Origin: Parvibaculaceae bacterium PLY_AMNH_Bact1
Lineage (GTDB): Bacteria; Pseudomonadota; Alphaproteobacteria; Parvibaculales; Parvibaculaceae
Direction: 5' to 3'
DNA: 64,000 nt
Assembly (NCBI GenBank): GCA_032881465.1
Contig: CP126168.1
Location: 3,039,501-3,103,500, forward strand
A program made the translations under genes and the position numbers. Of this stretch, positions 43,973-52,889 are shown one piece after another; the stretch's first letter is position 1, and each line of letters opens with the position of its first letter. Below the pieces are notes generated by a model. The model was given only the letters and a program-made list of their open reading frames with translations, was not told the DNA's origin and ran no database searches.

Positions 43973-44371
43973 TCAGAGAAGACGGCCTTGGGAACCGGAC
44001 GGCTTCCGCTTCCGATGACGTCGCTGTTTTGCCGCCACCCGCTCAACCGTTCTTGTATGCACACCGGCGGCCCGTGCAGCCTCACTATGGGAAGCGTCTT
44101 TGTCCAGTAGCTCAGCAACCATTCGACGGCGCTTCTTTGGCCCTGCCATATCTGACATTGGAACCATGACATTTCCGCTGCCTATTTCCTTGCAGATGAG
44201 CATGGCCTTTTCCCTGCCCAGCAGCTCAACGAGGCGATGATCCCTTTTCACCTTCGCAGGTAGATAGAGCGCCCGCCCGCCCCATTCAGCCGCAATCAAA
44301 TCAGCCGACGCCTGGTCGGTGATCTCTGCTATGGCCGCTAGGAGCCCTGGCTGATGGCGGGGGGAAGCCAT
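43973..44371 (-). CDS. Mor-family late/middle transcription activator
   Basis: A 132-aa protein. EWGGRALYLPAKVKRDHRLV, ELLGREKAMLICKEIGSGNV and the C-terminal helix-turn-helix KDASHSEAARAAGVHTRTVE match the Mor/C family of Mu. In Mu, Mor drives the middle promoter and C the late promoters. Here a single family member at the junction of early and late genes probably switches on the lysis and head genes that begin just downstream. Confidence 0.75.
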   Translation of the reverse strand: MASPRHQPGLLAAIAEITDQASADLIAAEWGGRALYLPAKVKRDHRLVELLGREKAMLICKEIGSGNVMVPMSDMAGPKKRRRMVAELLDKDASHSEAARAAGVHTRTVERVAAKQRRHRKRKPSGSQGRLL

Positions 44372-44374
44372 GGT

Positions 44375-45100
44375 TTAGGTCAACAACCTCCGAGATTGCT
44401 GACCATCACGCGACATTGCCGCATTAACTTCTACATTCTGTCCTGCGCGAAACCCCTCTGATTGTGCAGCATCTCTAAATGCCCCACGCGAGCGGCCAAG
44501 ACTGCGTGCTGTTCCCAGGTCATTGCCACACCGAGCTGCCATCTTCTGGAGGCTATTCTGCACCGTTGTAATTTCAGTCGCGGCTTCCGCTCCATAGCGA
44601 CGCCATAGACCAGCGTTCAGCTTACGAACCACGCTCGCTGCGAAGCCCTCCTGAAAGGCGCGCACCGCGTGTGCCTTTGTCTTAGCCGTCCGCCTCCGAC
44701 GATAGGTATCAGTGGCACGAAACTCTTTGACAGCTCGCTTGGTGGCCCCCTGAAGCACCTCGTGCACATATTGCGCCACCAGCAGATCCTGTCTGCGCCC
44801 GAAATAGACAATGTATCTTTTGCCGCATGCATCAGTTTTGAACCACAACATGCAATCGGCAAATCGTGCCGTCGCAGACCATATGTCCTCCAAGGGCGAA
44901 CGCTTGGTCATACGCTCTTCCCAACAATCAAAGTCACCAGCTTCTAGATCATCGTCAGACCAACCCGACCTGGTAAGCAGTTCAGCCGCCTTCTCGGCGG
45001 CAGCAATCGCTTCCGCTTCCGTACAACCATTTGCCACCGTCATCTTTCGAAGTGCTTCGATGCGGGTGCGTAAACGGCCAAGTTGGGTCTGGTCGATCAT
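44375..45100 (-). CDS. DUF2786-like phage early protein
   Basis: About 241 aa from the ATG at 45100, overlapping the upstream stop (ATGA). The N-terminal part TVANGCTEAEAIAAAEKAAE, LLTRSGWSDDDLEAG matches the DUF2786 pattern. The middle contains ARFADCMLWFKTDACGKRYI and a basic region. It is found in the early operon of several Mu-like phages, and no function is established. Confidence 0.65.
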   Translation of the reverse strand: MIDQTQLGRLRTRIEALRKMTVANGCTEAEAIAAAEKAAELLTRSGWSDDDLEAGDFDCWEERMTKRSPLEDIWSATARFADCMLWFKTDACGKRYIVYFGRRQDLLVAQYVHEVLQGATKRAVKEFRATDTYRRRRTAKTKAHAVRAFQEGFAASVVRKLNAGLWRRYGAEAATEITTVQNSLQKMAARCGNDLGTARSLGRSRGAFRDAAQSEGFRAGQNVEVNAAMSRDGQQSRRLLT

Positions 45101-45471
45101 TGGTGCACCTCGAAACACTTAGGCGTTGAGCACACAGCATGAAGATGACCGTTGGACGATGAGAAAAGATAGTCAACATTGCCTGCGCCACATTTTGGAC
45201 AAGCAACACTTCCGCTATCACCCGGCGCTGTCTTGTCTTCCGCTACGATGGCACGAATGACCGTGAAGAGATCTTCCATCTGCTTGGCTGATTGCTCTTC
45301 GGCGGCTGCTAATTCGTCGGCGGTGTATTCCTCGCGAGCGGGACATGCTTTCTTTGGATCTCGGCAACAAGCCAACACGTTGCCGTACAAGGCGATGATG
45401 TCCATGCCTTTTGCACACACCATGCCGTTCTCATAGCCGTAGTGGCGGCAGCTGCCGGTTAGTGCGCTCAT
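45097..45471 (-). CDS. Cysteine-rich phage early protein (zinc ribbon)
   Basis: About 124 aa from the ATG at 45471. Cysteines fall in two groups (CRHYGYENGMVCAKG with CCRDPKKACP, and VACPKCGAGNVDYLF with CSTPKCFEVH). The C-terminal group forms a typical zinc ribbon. It is co-translated with its neighbours through 4-bp overlaps. Function unknown. Confidence 0.6.
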   Translation of the reverse strand: MSALTGSCRHYGYENGMVCAKGMDIIALYGNVLACCRDPKKACPAREEYTADELAAAEEQSAKQMEDLFTVIRAIVAEDKTAPGDSGSVACPKCGAGNVDYLFSSSNGHLHAVCSTPKCFEVHQ

Positions 45472-45782
45472 TGGGTGAATTTCCTCTTTGTCAAGCGACG
45501 CGCTGATTTCAAGCCGACAAGGCACTCAAGCTGCATGCTGTAGGCGCAGACCATCCGCCGCCCTTTCCATCTGACGGCGACGTAATAGCGCTGCCGACCT
45601 GCACGCTGGTAGGCATCAGCAGATTTCAAAATGCTGTTCTCCAGGTGCGAGATCTCCTCAGCTGAGAAGGAAAGCCCGCGCCTGTCTGCATCCGCGAGAA
45701 AGACCTTGCGACAGGATGCGCGCTTTGCTGCTTTCGCAACAGCCAACGGGATGGTGTGAACAACTTGTTCAAGATGGCGCAT
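45468..45782 (-). CDS. Hypothetical phage early protein
   Basis: About 104 aa, basic (QRYYVAVRWKGRRMVCAYSM and a C terminus RRLTKRKFTQ). No family is recognised. Its frame is held by overlaps with GemA upstream and the cysteine-rich gene downstream, which supports it being real. Confidence 0.55.
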   Translation of the reverse strand: MRHLEQVVHTIPLAVAKAAKRASCRKVFLADADRRGLSFSAEEISHLENSILKSADAYQRAGRQRYYVAVRWKGRRMVCAYSMQLECLVGLKSARRLTKRKFTQ

Positions 45783-46413
45783 CACTCACCACCAGTTTCT
45801 TCAAGGCGTGAAGCCGATAGGCCATGCGATTGGCGAGGCCTTGCGCCTTTTCAGCATCGAGCTGGTTGCAATAGTCCATCTCCATTGCGAAGCCGTCCTG
45901 CCCATCTTCGTATAGGGCGAGCTTCGCAAAGATGGCATGGCAGACGGCACGCTTGGCCGTAAGACCCGGATCAGGATCACCAGCCTGATAGACAATTTCG
46001 AGACCTTCCCGCTTGCACCAGTCTTTCAACGCTTCAACAACCGAGTTCGCCTGCCGGGGACTAAGCCACAGCATGCGCTCAACACCAGTCTGTCTCTTGA
46101 CGAATGCATCAAGGGCAGCGTCCCGTCTGTCCTCCACCGCGCCGAGCTGCCAAAGGTCGATCCAAAGGGCGACAATGAACCTGCCCTGATCGTGCTTGAC
46201 TGTTGTGCGCTGTTGTCGCTTGGTCTTAAAGCCCTGAGCCCGAAAGGCTGCCATCACCTTTTCCAGCTGATCGTCGGTCATGTCGCCTGCGGAGCGCAGT
46301 CCGGTTTCGCGCTCTAGAAGATCGCGGTAGGTCTCATCATCCAGCTTCCGCTGCTTCTTTGCGATGTGAACCAATCGAATTAGCTGGGTTCGTCGTTCAG
46401 GTAGCGCACTCAT
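45769..46413 (-). CDS. gemA: GemA-like regulatory protein (DUF1018)
   Basis: About 214 aa from the ATG at 46413, with AAGGA upstream. QLIRLVHIAKKQRKLDDETY, RDLLERETGLRSAGDMTDDQ and LEKVMAAFRAQGFK are the classic GemA opening. The C-terminal part resembles the gp16 family. In Mu, GemA affects host gene expression and DNA supercoiling during early growth. It lies in the semi-essential early region as in Mu. Confidence 0.87.
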   Translation of the reverse strand: MSALPERRTQLIRLVHIAKKQRKLDDETYRDLLERETGLRSAGDMTDDQLEKVMAAFRAQGFKTKRQQRTTVKHDQGRFIVALWIDLWQLGAVEDRRDAALDAFVKRQTGVERMLWLSPRQANSVVEALKDWCKREGLEIVYQAGDPDPGLTAKRAVCHAIFAKLALYEDGQDGFAMEMDYCNQLDAEKAQGLANRMAYRLHALKKLVVSDAPS

Positions 46414-46427
46414 GGGAGCCATCCTTG

Positions 46428-46805
46428 TCAGTCTGTTGAGATGGGGGGGAACTCAAGAACTGCGGCACGCATACAGGCGCGGCCTAGAAGAGTGAGAGCG
46501 TCGATAGGTTGACGCTGAGACGTGAAACCACCATTCGCCTTGTCATGGAACTGATCGACCAGCTCGCGAGGGCGCACACCCAAAGCGGCGCAGACATCCA
46601 GCGCACGCTTGTGAATATCAATAGCGGCGGCGCGGGCGCTCTTAGGTGCTGGCTCGGTTGGATCAAAAGACCCATGGCAAAGTGCGTCGGTTCCTGCGCG
46701 CCAGGCTTCAATGAAGGCTGCGCGCGCATCGCCCTTCAACACGCTGCGCATGGGCGTTGTGGCCCACAGCAGATTGCTCAGGGCTTCCTCATGAGGCGTC
46801 GGCAT
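46428..46805 (-). CDS. Hypothetical phage early protein
   Basis: About 125 aa from the ATG at 46805, with GAGGAGG upstream; it overlaps the GapR-like stop by 17 bp. LLWATTPMRSVLKGDARAAF and IDIHKRALDVCAALGVRPRE are helical. No family is recognised. Expression is presumably coupled to the GapR-like gene. Confidence 0.55.
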   Translation of the reverse strand: MPTPHEEALSNLLWATTPMRSVLKGDARAAFIEAWRAGTDALCHGSFDPTEPAPKSARAAAIDIHKRALDVCAALGVRPRELVDQFHDKANGGFTSQRQPIDALTLLGRACMRAAVLEFPPISTD

Positions 46806-47106
46806 CATCGCCTCCTCGTGCGCGCGCACGCGTAGCACGTTCCGTGCCAGTCTTCTTTTTCACGCCAGAGAGCGCCTCTTCGTAGAGCGCTATTTTCGCG
46901 TCTTTTTCCTGTAGCTCTGCTGTATCCTGTTGACGGCGGGAGAAGACAATCCGCATGATCTTCGGATCAAATCCCATCGCCTTCGCTTCGGCGTAGAGTT
47001 CCGACTTGTCGCCATTGAGCGCGTCAATTTCATCCTGCAGGCGTTCCAGCCGCTCAAAGAACTTACGGAGCTTTGCATTTGGCAGGTTGTGCCCGATGCC
47101 GCTCAT
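46789..47106 (-). CDS. GapR-like DNA-binding protein (DUF2312)
   Basis: A 105-aa protein (LRKFFERLERLQDEIDALNG, DKSELYAEAKAMGFDPKIMR, IVFSRRQQDTAELQEKDAKI) with the DUF2312 pattern. Host GapR in alphaproteobacteria binds overtwisted AT-rich DNA ahead of polymerases and helps replication. A phage copy may assist transpositional replication or replace Mu's other DNA-binding early proteins. It has a basic C-terminal tail. Confidence 0.78.
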   Translation of the reverse strand: MSGIGHNLPNAKLRKFFERLERLQDEIDALNGDKSELYAEAKAMGFDPKIMRIVFSRRQQDTAELQEKDAKIALYEEALSGVKKKTGTERATRARARGGDDADAS

Positions 47107-47288
47107 ACATCACCGCCTTCCGTCTCAGCCTTTTCAGCTTTGATCTTTGCGTCGGCGCAGTTGGCCTTACCCCACTTTGCGCGCGCGACAGTCAGCGCAC
47201 CTTTGCGGTGCCGTGCTGTGACTTCGCCGACATCAACACCGTCTGCATCAAAGATGGTGAACAGTTGATCTGGTTTCCGCTTACCCAT
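47103..47288 (-). CDS. Small hypothetical phage early protein
   Basis: A 61-aa protein (QLFTIFDADGVDVGEVTARH, RKGALTVARAKWGK). It overlaps the GapR-like start by 4 bp and follows DUF3164 by 5 bp. Function unknown. Confidence 0.6.
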   Translation of the reverse strand: MGKRKPDQLFTIFDADGVDVGEVTARHRKGALTVARAKWGKANCADAKIKAEKAETEGGDV

Positions 47289-47293
47289 ATGCC

Positions 47294-47953
47294 CTACTCC
47301 GCTGACTGTTGGGGGCGACGCGCAGAAGCGATGTCAATGGTGATGGGGTCCCATCCGTCCGTCGGCGTTTCCCGCCGGTAGAACCGAATATATTGCTTGG
47401 TCCCCTGGACGCGGATGCTGTCGGTGATCGCTTCTTTGGCTTTGATCCAGCGCTCGTCGTCTATTTCTATGTTGCGCAGGGAAAAGATCGCTTCACGGTT
47501 TACGAGCCCCGCCTTACGTGGTTCGAATGCGTGATCCACCAGCGCGCGGATCTCGTCGCGCGAGCCTTCCGCCCATTCGGCAATACACTCATCAATCAGG
47601 TCTTTGGCAATTTGAAGCTCAGGACCAAAGGTCAGCTGATCTGCGATGGCGACGCGCACCTGCAGTAGACCGTCATAGGACGTGAAGGTCATATTACCCT
47701 TCTGGCCACCGCGCTTTGCTCCATACTGTTCAGCCAGCAACGCGAGGAAGGTCGCGATGTCGTCAAAACTATGGCCCTTAAAGCGTGCGATCTGATCACT
47801 TAGTTCCGTGGCGTAACCCATGATGGTGCGCACCATCTGGTCTTCGAGCTTATGTTCTGGTTTGACCAAGATGAGAGGCACTTGCCGCCCCTTCCCGTCA
47901 ACCATGTAGACCTTGCCATCTATAATGGTGGTGTTGCTTTCGAAGGCGGTCAT
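47294..47953 (-). CDS. DUF3164 family phage early protein
   Basis: About 219 aa from the ATG at 47953, with GGAAGGA upstream. IMGYATELSDQIARFKGHSF, DDIATFLALLAEQYGAKRGG and VDHAFEPRKAGLVNREAIFS are the core of the DUF3164 family, found in the early operons of nearly all Mu-like phages. Function is unknown, though the conservation suggests a replication-linked role. Confidence 0.87.
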   Translation of the reverse strand: MTAFESNTTIIDGKVYMVDGKGRQVPLILVKPEHKLEDQMVRTIMGYATELSDQIARFKGHSFDDIATFLALLAEQYGAKRGGQKGNMTFTSYDGLLQVRVAIADQLTFGPELQIAKDLIDECIAEWAEGSRDEIRALVDHAFEPRKAGLVNREAIFSLRNIEIDDERWIKAKEAITDSIRVQGTKQYIRFYRRETPTDGWDPITIDIASARRPQQSAE

Positions 47954-48150
47954 CCGAGTGTCCTTCCTGTTTTTGAGGTGGAGGTGCCGTTTGACATCCA
48001 AGTCATTTGGGCGTCCCGCTGGCGCTTGCGTTTCTGTTCTTGGCGTTCGAGCCGCGCGCCCCGCCATGCCCACCAACGAATGCGGAGACTGAGAGACCCC
48101 CGGCAAGCAACATCACACGCTCGGGCAATTAGTTCATGAAGACGCTGCAT
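47950..48150 (-). CDS. Small basic phage early protein
   Basis: About 66 aa from the ATG at 48150 (MQRLHELIARACDVACRGSL), very Arg/Trp-rich. It overlaps the DUF3164 start (ATGA) and the end of the upstream gene. Support is only the coupling to neighbours. Confidence 0.45.
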   Translation of the reverse strand: MQRLHELIARACDVACRGSLSLRIRWWAWRGARLERQEQKRKRQRDAQMTWMSNGTSTSKTGRTLG

Positions 48151-48445
48151 GGCGGACCTCCTCAACCTGCTTGAAACCAACAGCAGCGAGCAGTTCTGAC
48201 AGTTGCGCCAGCGCATCATCTGTCTGTTGTTTCAGCTCAGCTGAGCCTGTGTTTTCGCCAAGCGTTTCGATGAGATGTAGAACGAAGGCAGTTTGGGACA
48301 GCGCTTCCGAGAAGTTCACGATGGCCGCTGCCATAGCGATGGTCTCTTGTGTCGAGACCATCGTTGCGCGACGGTTGCCCAGCACGAGCACCGCTGTAGC
48401 AACCTCAACAACATCGACGGGCGGTAGGTGCGGGTTGACAGTCAT
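48134..48445 (-). CDS. Hypothetical phage early protein
   Basis: A 103-aa all-helical protein (VEVATAVLVLGNRRATMVST, QETIAMAAAIVNFSEALSQT). It overlaps the previous gene by ATGA. No family is recognised. Confidence 0.55.
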   Translation of the reverse strand: MTVNPHLPPVDVVEVATAVLVLGNRRATMVSTQETIAMAAAIVNFSEALSQTAFVLHLIETLGENTGSAELKQQTDDALAQLSELLAAVGFKQVEEVRHAASS

Positions 48446-48759
48446 GCCTCCCCCACCACCGGCAAGGGTTCCATAGAGCTTCCGACAATCGCATCCGCTT
48501 CGAGCTGGGTAACTTCAAAGATCAACCGATTTGCCATCAGACATAGCCGCGACGCCTCGCTCTCGGTCAGGTCAATTTCCGTAGCGCCCAGGGCCATAGC
48601 GATTTGGTGAATTTTGACTGGCGTGTATCCAGGTACCTCCCGCACAACAAAACAGACCTGACCGCCATTGGCATAGAGACATGCATCGCCCCTATGTTCC
48701 CACCACTCATTGGGAAGGTAGAACTCGACTGTTAGTTCGTCTGACAGGGTCAAGAGCAT
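48442..48759 (-). CDS. Hypothetical phage early protein
   Basis: A 105-aa protein with a beta-rich first half (DELTVEFYLPNEWWEHRGDA, CLYANGGQVCFVVREV) and helical second half. It is linked to both neighbours by overlapping stops and starts. Function unknown. Confidence 0.55.
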   Translation of the reverse strand: MLLTLSDELTVEFYLPNEWWEHRGDACLYANGGQVCFVVREVPGYTPVKIHQIAMALGATEIDLTESEASRLCLMANRLIFEVTQLEADAIVGSSMEPLPVVGEA

Positions 48760-48965
48760 TACCGCTTCCCTCCCTCAATAAGTTCGAGCTGTGCAGTGTC
48801 ACGTCGAGCTGGCGCGCCCACTTGCGCACGCTCCAACGCCTCAACTCGATCAGCGAGATCACGTAGTCGCTTGAGAAAAATGTGTATGAAGGGCTCTCTT
48901 AGAATGCCTACATGCGCATATGCCTTAAGACTTGCTGTCAGGTTTCGAAGGTCAGTTGAGATCAT
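48759..48965 (-). CDS. Small hypothetical phage early protein
   Basis: A 68-aa protein (NLTASLKAYAHVGILREPFI, HIFLKRLRDLADRVEALERA) with a probable coiled-coil helix. It overlaps neighbours. Function unknown. Confidence 0.5.
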   Translation of the reverse strand: MISTDLRNLTASLKAYAHVGILREPFIHIFLKRLRDLADRVEALERAQVGAPARRDTAQLELIEGGKR

Positions 48966-49351
48966 GAGGCCGTTCCTTTATCAGTGGGGGACGTGTTGCC
49001 AATCCGCGAATGCGGACAACCGTCGCGGCAGGCGTCATAGACACGCCGCCGAATGGGGTTCTGAAACGTCAGAGGTTTGGCTTGCTCAGCAATGCAGCGC
49101 TGACGGGAAATCTCGGTGAGCACCGGACAGTCAACTGTCGCCGCCATGTAATGCCCACGCACCAACGCTTCGATTTTGCCCACATCACCTGGATAGGCGT
49201 TGGCGAGAACACGACTGACTACGGTAGATGATGCCCCAAGCGCCTTGGCTACTTTTGACTGACTGGCCTTGTCGCATTCGTCCGCGAGCACGACGATCCA
49301 GTCAGGTGGATCGCCCCAGGCGTCAGTCGCCTTTTGAAGAATTCCGCTCAT
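48962..49351 (-). CDS. Helix-turn-helix phage early protein
   Basis: A 129-aa protein. CDKASQSKVAKALGASSTVV, SRVLANAYPGDVGKIEALV is a typical helix-turn-helix. A C-terminal cysteine-containing part (CPVLTEISRQRCIAEQAK, CRDGCPHSRIG) may bind metal. It is similar to transcription-factor-like early proteins of other transposable phages. Targets unknown. Confidence 0.6.
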   Translation of the reverse strand: MSGILQKATDAWGDPPDWIVVLADECDKASQSKVAKALGASSTVVSRVLANAYPGDVGKIEALVRGHYMAATVDCPVLTEISRQRCIAEQAKPLTFQNPIRRRVYDACRDGCPHSRIGNTSPTDKGTAS

Positions 49352-49983
49352 GCGGCACCGCCCCTCGCAAGAGGTGCATCGTCAACTTCGATTTCTTCAC
49401 CCGTGTTGGGGTTGCAGAGCGTGGTACCGTTGCGCCTGAGATAAGGTGCTTCTGGTCCTAGATCATCGACGAGCAAATAGACATGGTGCCCGTTGCTGGT
49501 TGGGGCCGTGCCCGGCTCACGCCGAGCGAGCTTCTTGACCACACCCGCCGCCCGCAGACCTCGAATGTATCGCGAAGCATTTCTAAGAGCGTTCTGATCG
49601 TCGGTGTCTTCAAGGGCCGCATAGGCTATCAACTCACCAAGCGTTGCCCGCTTCTTCAGGCGAAGAGCTTTCCAGACACGCGAGCGCAGCGTAGTCCGTT
49701 GCGGTTTGCGTTCACCCGTCAGTGGCCCTTGCGGGCCAGATGTATAGCCGCGTTTATAGGCCTTTTTGCCTTTAGCTGTGACCTGATAGCACCCAGATTT
49801 CTTGCGAACGACGTAGCCATTCGTGACATGGCGGCAAATGCTGGATGTAATCTTCTTTCGCTTGAGATTTGGCAGCTGCGCGTCCAACTCATCGAGCGTC
49901 GTCGCCACATCCGTTTCCACGAGCAAAGCGAGGATCTGAGCCTGTGCACCACCGGTCTCGTTTTTAGGGGTGGCGTTTTTCAT
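49348..49983 (-). CDS. Two-winged-helix phage early protein
   Basis: A 211-aa protein with two winged-helix-like parts: QAQILALLVETDVATTLDEL to KITSSICRHVTNGYVVRKKS, and TLRSRVWKALRLKKRATLGE to ASRYIRGLRAAGVVKKLARR. Directly downstream of MuB and coupled by ATGA. No family is recognised; DNA binding is inferred from fold pattern. Confidence 0.6.
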   Translation of the reverse strand: MKNATPKNETGGAQAQILALLVETDVATTLDELDAQLPNLKRKKITSSICRHVTNGYVVRKKSGCYQVTAKGKKAYKRGYTSGPQGPLTGERKPQRTTLRSRVWKALRLKKRATLGELIAYAALEDTDDQNALRNASRYIRGLRAAGVVKKLARREPGTAPTSNGHHVYLLVDDLGPEAPYLRRNGTTLCNPNTGEEIEVDDAPLARGGAA

Positions 49984-50732
49984 GCCACCCTCTTTGCGGT
50001 CGTTCTCGCTTTGCCATCATTGGTGAGAAGTGAGAGCTGCATGTCCGTTGCCGCTATCGACTTCAGACCCCCTTTGCGGGCGTGTCTCTCAACCTCTTTG
50101 ACGGCATTGAGGACAGAACGCAGACGGCCTTCCGTGCGCGCGTGAATAGCGTTTACAAGATCGTCTTCGATTTTGAGGGGCACACCGCTGGAAGCTTCAG
50201 CAAGGCTCTCACAAACCCTGTGGACATCTTTAACCGTGCACATTTCAAAGCGCATCACATCGGTTATTCGTGAGTAGATCTGCTGATATCGCTTCAGCTT
50301 TTTGTCTACGCCTGTCATGCCGCCAATGATGATGTGGGTTTCGGTGAGATCCGAAATGTCCCGCAACATCTCAATCACTTTTGTGTCGTGCATTGCGTGT
50401 TCGATTTCATCGACCACGACATTGCGCCCACTTCCAGCAAGCCCTCTCAGAGCTTGCTCAAAGAGCTTTTCTGATCGGTTGGCTGGCATCTCGCCTAGCT
50501 CGGTTACAAGATCGCGAAGCGCCCAATTGAGACGCCATCCGCTCTTGGCCCGTAGATAGACATGATCGTCATTCTGCGTTGCCCACCATTCGAGCGTTTT
50601 CGTTTTGCCGAGACCCGGCGAACCCATAACCAGTTGCCAGCATGCTTCCGGTGCGCCGCGCTGAGCGACACGCTGAATACCCGCAAGGAACCTTTCAACG
50701 TTGGTGAGGTTTTTCACAAAAATTGGCCGCAT
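49980..50732 (-). CDS. MuB-like AAA+ transposition target ATPase
   Basis: A 250-aa ATPase. Walker A QLVMGSPGLGKTKTLEWWAT, Walker B GRNVVVDEIEHAMHDTKVIE, sensor-like IIIGGMTGVDKKLKRYQQIY. Like MuB and TniB it should bind target DNA, activate the transposase and impose target immunity near phage ends. It lies 24 bp after the MuA stop. Its N-terminal DNA-binding part is shorter than in Mu, as in B3-type phages. Confidence 0.88.
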   Translation of the reverse strand: MRPIFVKNLTNVERFLAGIQRVAQRGAPEACWQLVMGSPGLGKTKTLEWWATQNDDHVYLRAKSGWRLNWALRDLVTELGEMPANRSEKLFEQALRGLAGSGRNVVVDEIEHAMHDTKVIEMLRDISDLTETHIIIGGMTGVDKKLKRYQQIYSRITDVMRFEMCTVKDVHRVCESLAEASSGVPLKIEDDLVNAIHARTEGRLRSVLNAVKEVERHARKGGLKSIAATDMQLSLLTNDGKARTTAKRVA

Positions 50733-50756
50733 ACCCTAGTCTCCCGCTGACTGTCT

Positions 50757-52889
50757 TCATGAAGCGTTCGGTTCGCTGGCCTCAGCGTCCCGCACACGAA
50801 TGGCCGGGTCGTTTTCCAACTCGGCCAGATATTCCTGTTGTCCTTGTGTAAGTTTGTCGTGGTGCGCCCTCGCCCACTGCACCCACGTCCAATCGTCCGT
50901 CACATCCGCTTTTGGTTCGGGGGATGAGTGCAATGGGATCACCAGAGCTTGCTTAGCCTCTTCCGCAAGGGCTCGGTCTTCAGGGCTCAAACTGTTCGGT
51001 GGTTCCGGCTCTCGGTCCAAGTGCGCAGCCGCCTCGCCAGCTGCCCCCAGGGCAGCGGTGGTGTGCTCGTCGGTTGGGAGCGGAAATGGCAGGACATCAT
51101 CTGCGGCAATCGCCGCGAGAATTTCATCAGCGACATTGTGAACTTTATGATCCCGAGAGAGACTTCTGAGGTGCGCCTTAGCCTCTTTTACGGCCTCGCG
51201 CTGTCTCGCCTTCGCTTTCGTCGCGACTTCCTCACGACTTATGCCCGTCCGCTCCGGCGCTTCAGCTATACAGATAAACTGATGGTCGCCCCCATAGACC
51301 ATGATGCGACCCATATCAGCCGGGTCCAGGCGGACATGAACACGCTCACCAACGTGCGCGCCCAATTCCGGCGCGATAAAGAGAGCGTTTTCAACCCGAA
51401 TGCCCTTCTTGCCAACGACCCTGAGACCCTCGGTGTCGGGCGCTTCCGCCAGGAACACATCAAGCGCGCGTTCATTGGAAATCGTGGAGAGAGTTCCCGC
51501 CCAGGAAAGAGCCTGCAGTTTTGGTGACTGACCCAACGCACTGTGCGTGCGTCGGTGATAGACCTTCTCGATCCAGTCAGAGATTTTTGACTGCAGCTCT
51601 TCACCGTTCAATTCAACAGCGATGGCCCCTTGGGGATCGCCGAAGCGTTGTGCAAAGCTGCGGCGCGCTTCAATCGCCTGGCGGTCAGTTACATTGTGCC
51701 CAATGAAGCCCGGTAACAGCGAGACAAAATCCCGTTGGAGCGTGCCAAAGAAGCGCTCAACATGTGGCTTGCCCTCAGGTGTAAACGGCAGACAGAATTC
51801 CTGTTGAATGCCTAGCCCGCCAAGGGCACGCGCGACGTGAGCCGACGCAAAGTCCTTCCCATTGTCCATCTTGATGGTATCGGGCACGCCCCAATCCATG
51901 ATGCACTGACGCATGAGGAGTGTTGCAGCTGTGGCCTTCGGTGTTGGCGTCACCAACACCTTTGCCCGCCGCGTCCACACGTCCACCATAGCGACAAGAT
52001 TGAGCCGCCGCCCTTCGGTCGTCATGATGTCAGCAGGGGAAGCGTCGATCTCCCACACAGCATTTGGCGCAGATGCCTTTTCAGACTGTGATCCAAAGGC
52101 TACCAGGCGAAGGTTCTTGTGAGCGTCTGGATTGGCGGCAGCGAGGAAAGCGTCTGCATACCGCTCTCGCGCGATATTCATAAACCGCTGAACCGTTCGC
52201 TTCGCCAACCGCTTGTCGAACCTAGCCGCAACGATTTCGATCATCTGGTTCGCGGTCAGGTGGGGACGCTCTGCCATATTGGCGATACAGAAATCACGCA
52301 GCTGCGGATCACCTTCAATCTGGCCCTTGCCTTTGCGCGTTCCATACTTACCGCCGAGACGCTGAGCACCTTCTCGGGCAGCTTGAGACTGCCAGCGACC
52401 GAGAGACGAAACAGACAGGGTGCCAATCTCATCTTGCACCCACTCTTCAACGGGTATTTCACCGGCGTTGAAGAGGGTTGAAAAAGCACTTCGAGCAGCA
52501 ATCATCGACAGCCCACCTTCATCTTTGAAGGTGCGAACGAGGTTGATGATGACCGTTCTCGCTGCCTGGCGTTTTTGAGCCTTTGATCCTCTAACGGAAA
52601 TAGTGTTCCCCGCGCCGTTCGGGGGGACGACATGGCGCGGGGAACGTCCGTCCTGCTGACGGGATGTGGCGTTCAGCAGGACTGGATTATCAAGAAGAGA
52701 GCGACGGGCTAGTTCAATCCGGGCAGCTTCAGGCAAACTGGAAAGGTGATATTCACGACCGCCACCGCGCCCTTCACGTGGACGCCATTGCCACCCCTCA
52801 CGCTCTGCTTGACGATCTACGTTTGAACGGTGGTGCGGAATGGCAGACAGCTTGAGCGCCGCAAGATCTTTTGATGAAAACCAATCCAT
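50757..52889 (-). CDS. MuA-like DDE transposase
   Basis: About 710 aa from the ATG at 52889. The N-terminal winged helix (SSKDLAALKLSAIPHHRSNV) is followed by Arg-rich site-binding regions. The DDE core has VWEIDASPADIMTTEGRRLN (first D near residue 280), PDTIKMDNGKDFASAHVARA (second D near 343) and GKPHVERFFGTLQRDFVSLL (E near 378). The C-terminal beta-barrel and tail follow (LDPADMGRIMVYGGDHQFIC). It should bind the GCGCCACATGG sites at both ends and cut next to CA. It is co-translated with ner (TGATG). Confidence 0.93.
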   Translation of the reverse strand: MDWFSSKDLAALKLSAIPHHRSNVDRQAEREGWQWRPREGRGGGREYHLSSLPEAARIELARRSLLDNPVLLNATSRQQDGRSPRHVVPPNGAGNTISVRGSKAQKRQAARTVIINLVRTFKDEGGLSMIAARSAFSTLFNAGEIPVEEWVQDEIGTLSVSSLGRWQSQAAREGAQRLGGKYGTRKGKGQIEGDPQLRDFCIANMAERPHLTANQMIEIVAARFDKRLAKRTVQRFMNIARERYADAFLAAANPDAHKNLRLVAFGSQSEKASAPNAVWEIDASPADIMTTEGRRLNLVAMVDVWTRRAKVLVTPTPKATAATLLMRQCIMDWGVPDTIKMDNGKDFASAHVARALGGLGIQQEFCLPFTPEGKPHVERFFGTLQRDFVSLLPGFIGHNVTDRQAIEARRSFAQRFGDPQGAIAVELNGEELQSKISDWIEKVYHRRTHSALGQSPKLQALSWAGTLSTISNERALDVFLAEAPDTEGLRVVGKKGIRVENALFIAPELGAHVGERVHVRLDPADMGRIMVYGGDHQFICIAEAPERTGISREEVATKAKARQREAVKEAKAHLRSLSRDHKVHNVADEILAAIAADDVLPFPLPTDEHTTAALGAAGEAAAHLDREPEPPNSLSPEDRALAEEAKQALVIPLHSSPEPKADVTDDWTWVQWARAHHDKLTQGQQEYLAELENDPAIRVRDAEASEPNAS

